From Marinicella sediminis (GTDB lineage: Bacteria; Pseudomonadota; Gammaproteobacteria; Xanthomonadales; Marinicellaceae): a DNA stretch of 64,000 nt. A program made the translations under genes and the position numbers. The stretch lies in NCBI RefSeq assembly GCF_002000055.1, contig NZ_MVBD01000001.1, positions 124,001 through 188,000 of the forward strand, read 5' to 3'. Shown piece by piece: positions 62,642 through 64,000 of the stretch (the first letter of the stretch is position 1; each line of letters begins with the position of its first letter). Under the pieces are notes generated by a model, which was not told the DNA's origin, did no database searches, and saw nothing but the letters and a program-made list of their open reading frames with translations.

Positions 62642-62658
62642 CAGTTTGAAACAACACC

Positions 62659-63294
62659 ATGCGCATCATGACCCAGACAAAGGCCGCTGATACCCGGCAA
62701 AATCGGGTGGCCGACCTCGAAGAACGCAACTGGCTGGCGGCGCATCTGGGTGGCGATCAGCAGGCTTTTGCCCAACTGATGCAGGCTTATCGGAAGCCCT
62801 TGTATTCATTTCTGGTGCGTCATGGCCTGGATACCAGGCACTGTGATGATTTGTTTCAGGACATTTTTCTCAAGATTCATAAATCAGCTCACCAATACCA
62901 GGCCAGCAAACCTTTGAGTCCATGGATATTCACCATTGCGATCAACACACTGCGAGATTTTCAGCGAAAAAAGTCATTGCACCTGACCGTTGTGGAGGTC
63001 GCTGAAACCATTGAAGATGAACGGCCTGACCCGGAGCAATCCGCTCATTTGACTGAAACCATGGACTGGTTAGAAGAAGCGTTGGCCAGCCTGCCCAAAG
63101 CGCAGGCCGAAGCCATGACCCTGTCGATGGTCAAGGGGATGAAAATCAAAGACATTGGTGCAATGCTTGGGTTACCAGTGAACACCATCAAATCCCAATT
63201 ACGACGGGCGAAACAAAGTCTTATGTCAGCCTTCCAGGCCAGACAAACCCAACACCGGACTCAATCCAGTCCATCAGGAGTTACCCATGAATAA
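62659..63294 (+). CDS. ECF RNA polymerase sigma factor
   Basis: A 211-residue sigma factor with region 2 (FAQLMQAYRKPLYSFLVRHG and CDDLFQDIFLKIHKSAHQYQ, ending in PLSPWIFTIAINTLRDF) and region 4 (SLPKAQAEAMTLSMVKGMKIKDIGAMLGLPVNTIKSQLRRAKQSL). Its stop overlaps the anti-sigma start by 8 bases, the usual sigma/anti-sigma coupling. Start may be ATG 62659 or 62668. Confidence 0.95.
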   Translation: MRIMTQTKAADTRQNRVADLEERNWLAAHLGGDQQAFAQLMQAYRKPLYSFLVRHGLDTRHCDDLFQDIFLKIHKSAHQYQASKPLSPWIFTIAINTLRDFQRKKSLHLTVVEVAETIEDERPDPEQSAHLTETMDWLEEALASLPKAQAEAMTLSMVKGMKIKDIGAMLGLPVNTIKSQLRRAKQSLMSAFQARQTQHRTQSSPSGVTHE

Positions 63295-64000
63295 ATGCGA
63301 TCACATCAAAGCCCGGTTGCTTGATCTGGATGTGTCGTTACCCATCCGGGACGCCACCCTGAAGCAACACCTTGAACAATGTACAGATTGTGCTGCTTAT
63401 CATGCTGAATGGGTGGCATTGCAACAACAACTGGATCAACTGCCTGAGCATGACGTCAGTGATGATGTATTTGCCCGGACCCTGGCAGCTGTCAATAAAA
63501 ATCAGGTGGCCAAGCCTCAGCGCCGCCTTAACCCCGGATGGGCCACAGGTCTGGCTGCATCATTTGTGTTGGTGGCGGTTGCCGGCCTGTTATACAACAA
63601 CCAGCTGGGTGAGTTTCAGGCCGATTTTTCACAGGCCCCGATCGATGGTGTCAATCAGTCAGTCGAACGGGAAGAAGCCGAAACACAGAATTCTCCGTTG
63701 GTGACGTTCAGTGCTGATGCGGCCCCTGAAGCCAGTGCCGATGGATTTTACCGGCAACGCAATCAGCCAATTGAAGAACCAGCATCCATGTCGGAAAAAA
63801 CCGCAGCGCTGGCTAAAGAAGAGCAGCTTGTTGGTGATAGGGACCAGGATGAAGACTCTTCAGCTGAACGGATCGTGATCACCGGATCACGGATCAGTCG
63901 TCAAGATGTGGCAGCAGATTTGGTCGAAGAGGAAGTCGAGATGCCAGCAGTTGCTGTGGCCCCGCCGTTGATGGATGAGTTGCAAGCGGATCATAACAGT
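63287..64000 (+). CDS. Zinc-finger anti-sigma factor (cut by window end)
   Basis: An open frame from ATG 63287 to the window end (238 codons, no stop yet). It begins MNKCDHIKARLLDLD and carries the HxxxCxxC zinc motif (HLEQCTDC), typical of anti-sigma factors that bind ECF sigma. A transmembrane helix follows (about 82-101, WATGLAASFVLVAVAGLLY), then a long acidic, Pro/Ala-rich periplasmic part. At about residues 194-206 it contains ERIVITGSRISRQ, which is the plug-entry motif of TonB-dependent receptors. It is coupled to the sigma gene by the 8-base overlap. Confidence 0.88.
   Translation, partial: MNKCDHIKARLLDLDVSLPIRDATLKQHLEQCTDCAAYHAEWVALQQQLDQLPEHDVSDDVFARTLAAVNKNQVAKPQRRLNPGWATGLAASFVLVAVAGLLYNNQLGEFQADFSQAPIDGVNQSVEREEAETQNSPLVTFSADAAPEASADGFYRQRNQPIEEPASMSEKTAALAKEEQLVGDRDQDEDSSAERIVITGSRISRQDVAADLVEEEVEMPAVAVAPPLMDELQADHNS

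Noticed and set aside
63372-63704. 110-codon frame at the right end
   Set aside because: Different frame inside the clear anti-sigma coding sequence that starts at 63287.

Overview
The window reads as chromosome of a free-living Gram-negative gammaproteobacterium of moderate GC. Support comes from hrpA, comM, mpl, alkB, yheT-like, uppP and a cyanide-insensitive bd oxidase, together with many secreted proteins, LytTR regulators and ECF sigma factors. The short C-terminal motif FADGF(D/E) on secreted proteins, IPTL-type C-terminal sorting tails and a TonB-receptor-like VITGSRI motif in an anti-sigma factor recall Marinicella and relatives; this genus-level placement is inference from memory. 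No prophage, insertion sequence, CRISPR array, rRNA or tRNA was found.

Layout. 0-5.7 kb: MscS channel, HrpA helicase, TPR protein. 5.7-13.2 kb: PLP enzyme, a membrane LytTR regulator with a probable operator, two secreted NTF2-like proteins, a PDZ/thioredoxin-like protein, a DM13 protein and a large MscS channel. 13.4-17.8 kb: ECF sigma factor overlapping a Ser/Thr kinase-TPR protein, then a secreted beta-helix-type protein. 17.9-23.2 kb: AbgT transporter, a coiled-coil/pilin-like protein, a PstS-OmpA-like fusion and two small envelope proteins. 23.3-32.0 kb: a tightly overlapping seven-gene minus-strand run (acyltransferase, YheT hydrolase, TPR/degenerate sulfotransferase, UppP, hydrolase, HTH/pseudo-ATPase, membrane ATPase). 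32.0-39.8 kb: a frameshifted esterase, aminopeptidase P, Mpl, a P-loop kinase, two membrane proteins, an SH3-metallo-beta-lactamase protein and pyrophosphatase.

40.1-42.7 kb: cydAB-type oxidase with a 34-residue DUF2474-like third subunit. 42.7-47.6 kb: ComM, a secreted sorting-tail protein and a TPR-GGDEF protein. 47.9-53.5 kb: an overlapping antiporter/DksA-like/hydrolase cluster, an S33 hydrolase, and a second membrane LytTR regulator with a 21-bp-spaced direct-repeat operator between the two. 53.5-56.8 kb: IPTL-tail protein, patatin, pirin, VOC protein. 56.8-57.6 kb: tandem array of a 106-bp unit. 57.7-64 kb: TerB-like, HD, GNAT and DCC proteins, a secreted DUF11-type protein, AlkB, a membrane protein, and an ECF sigma/anti-sigma pair that runs off the window end.

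The most unusual items are the HTH-pseudo-ATPase/membrane-ATPase pair (23.3-26.6 kb), the coiled-coil protein ending in a type IV pilin-like head (19.7 kb), the matching LytTR-type operators at two loci, the G7 frameshift at an esterase active site, the 106-bp array, and the receptor-like motif in the anti-sigma factor.
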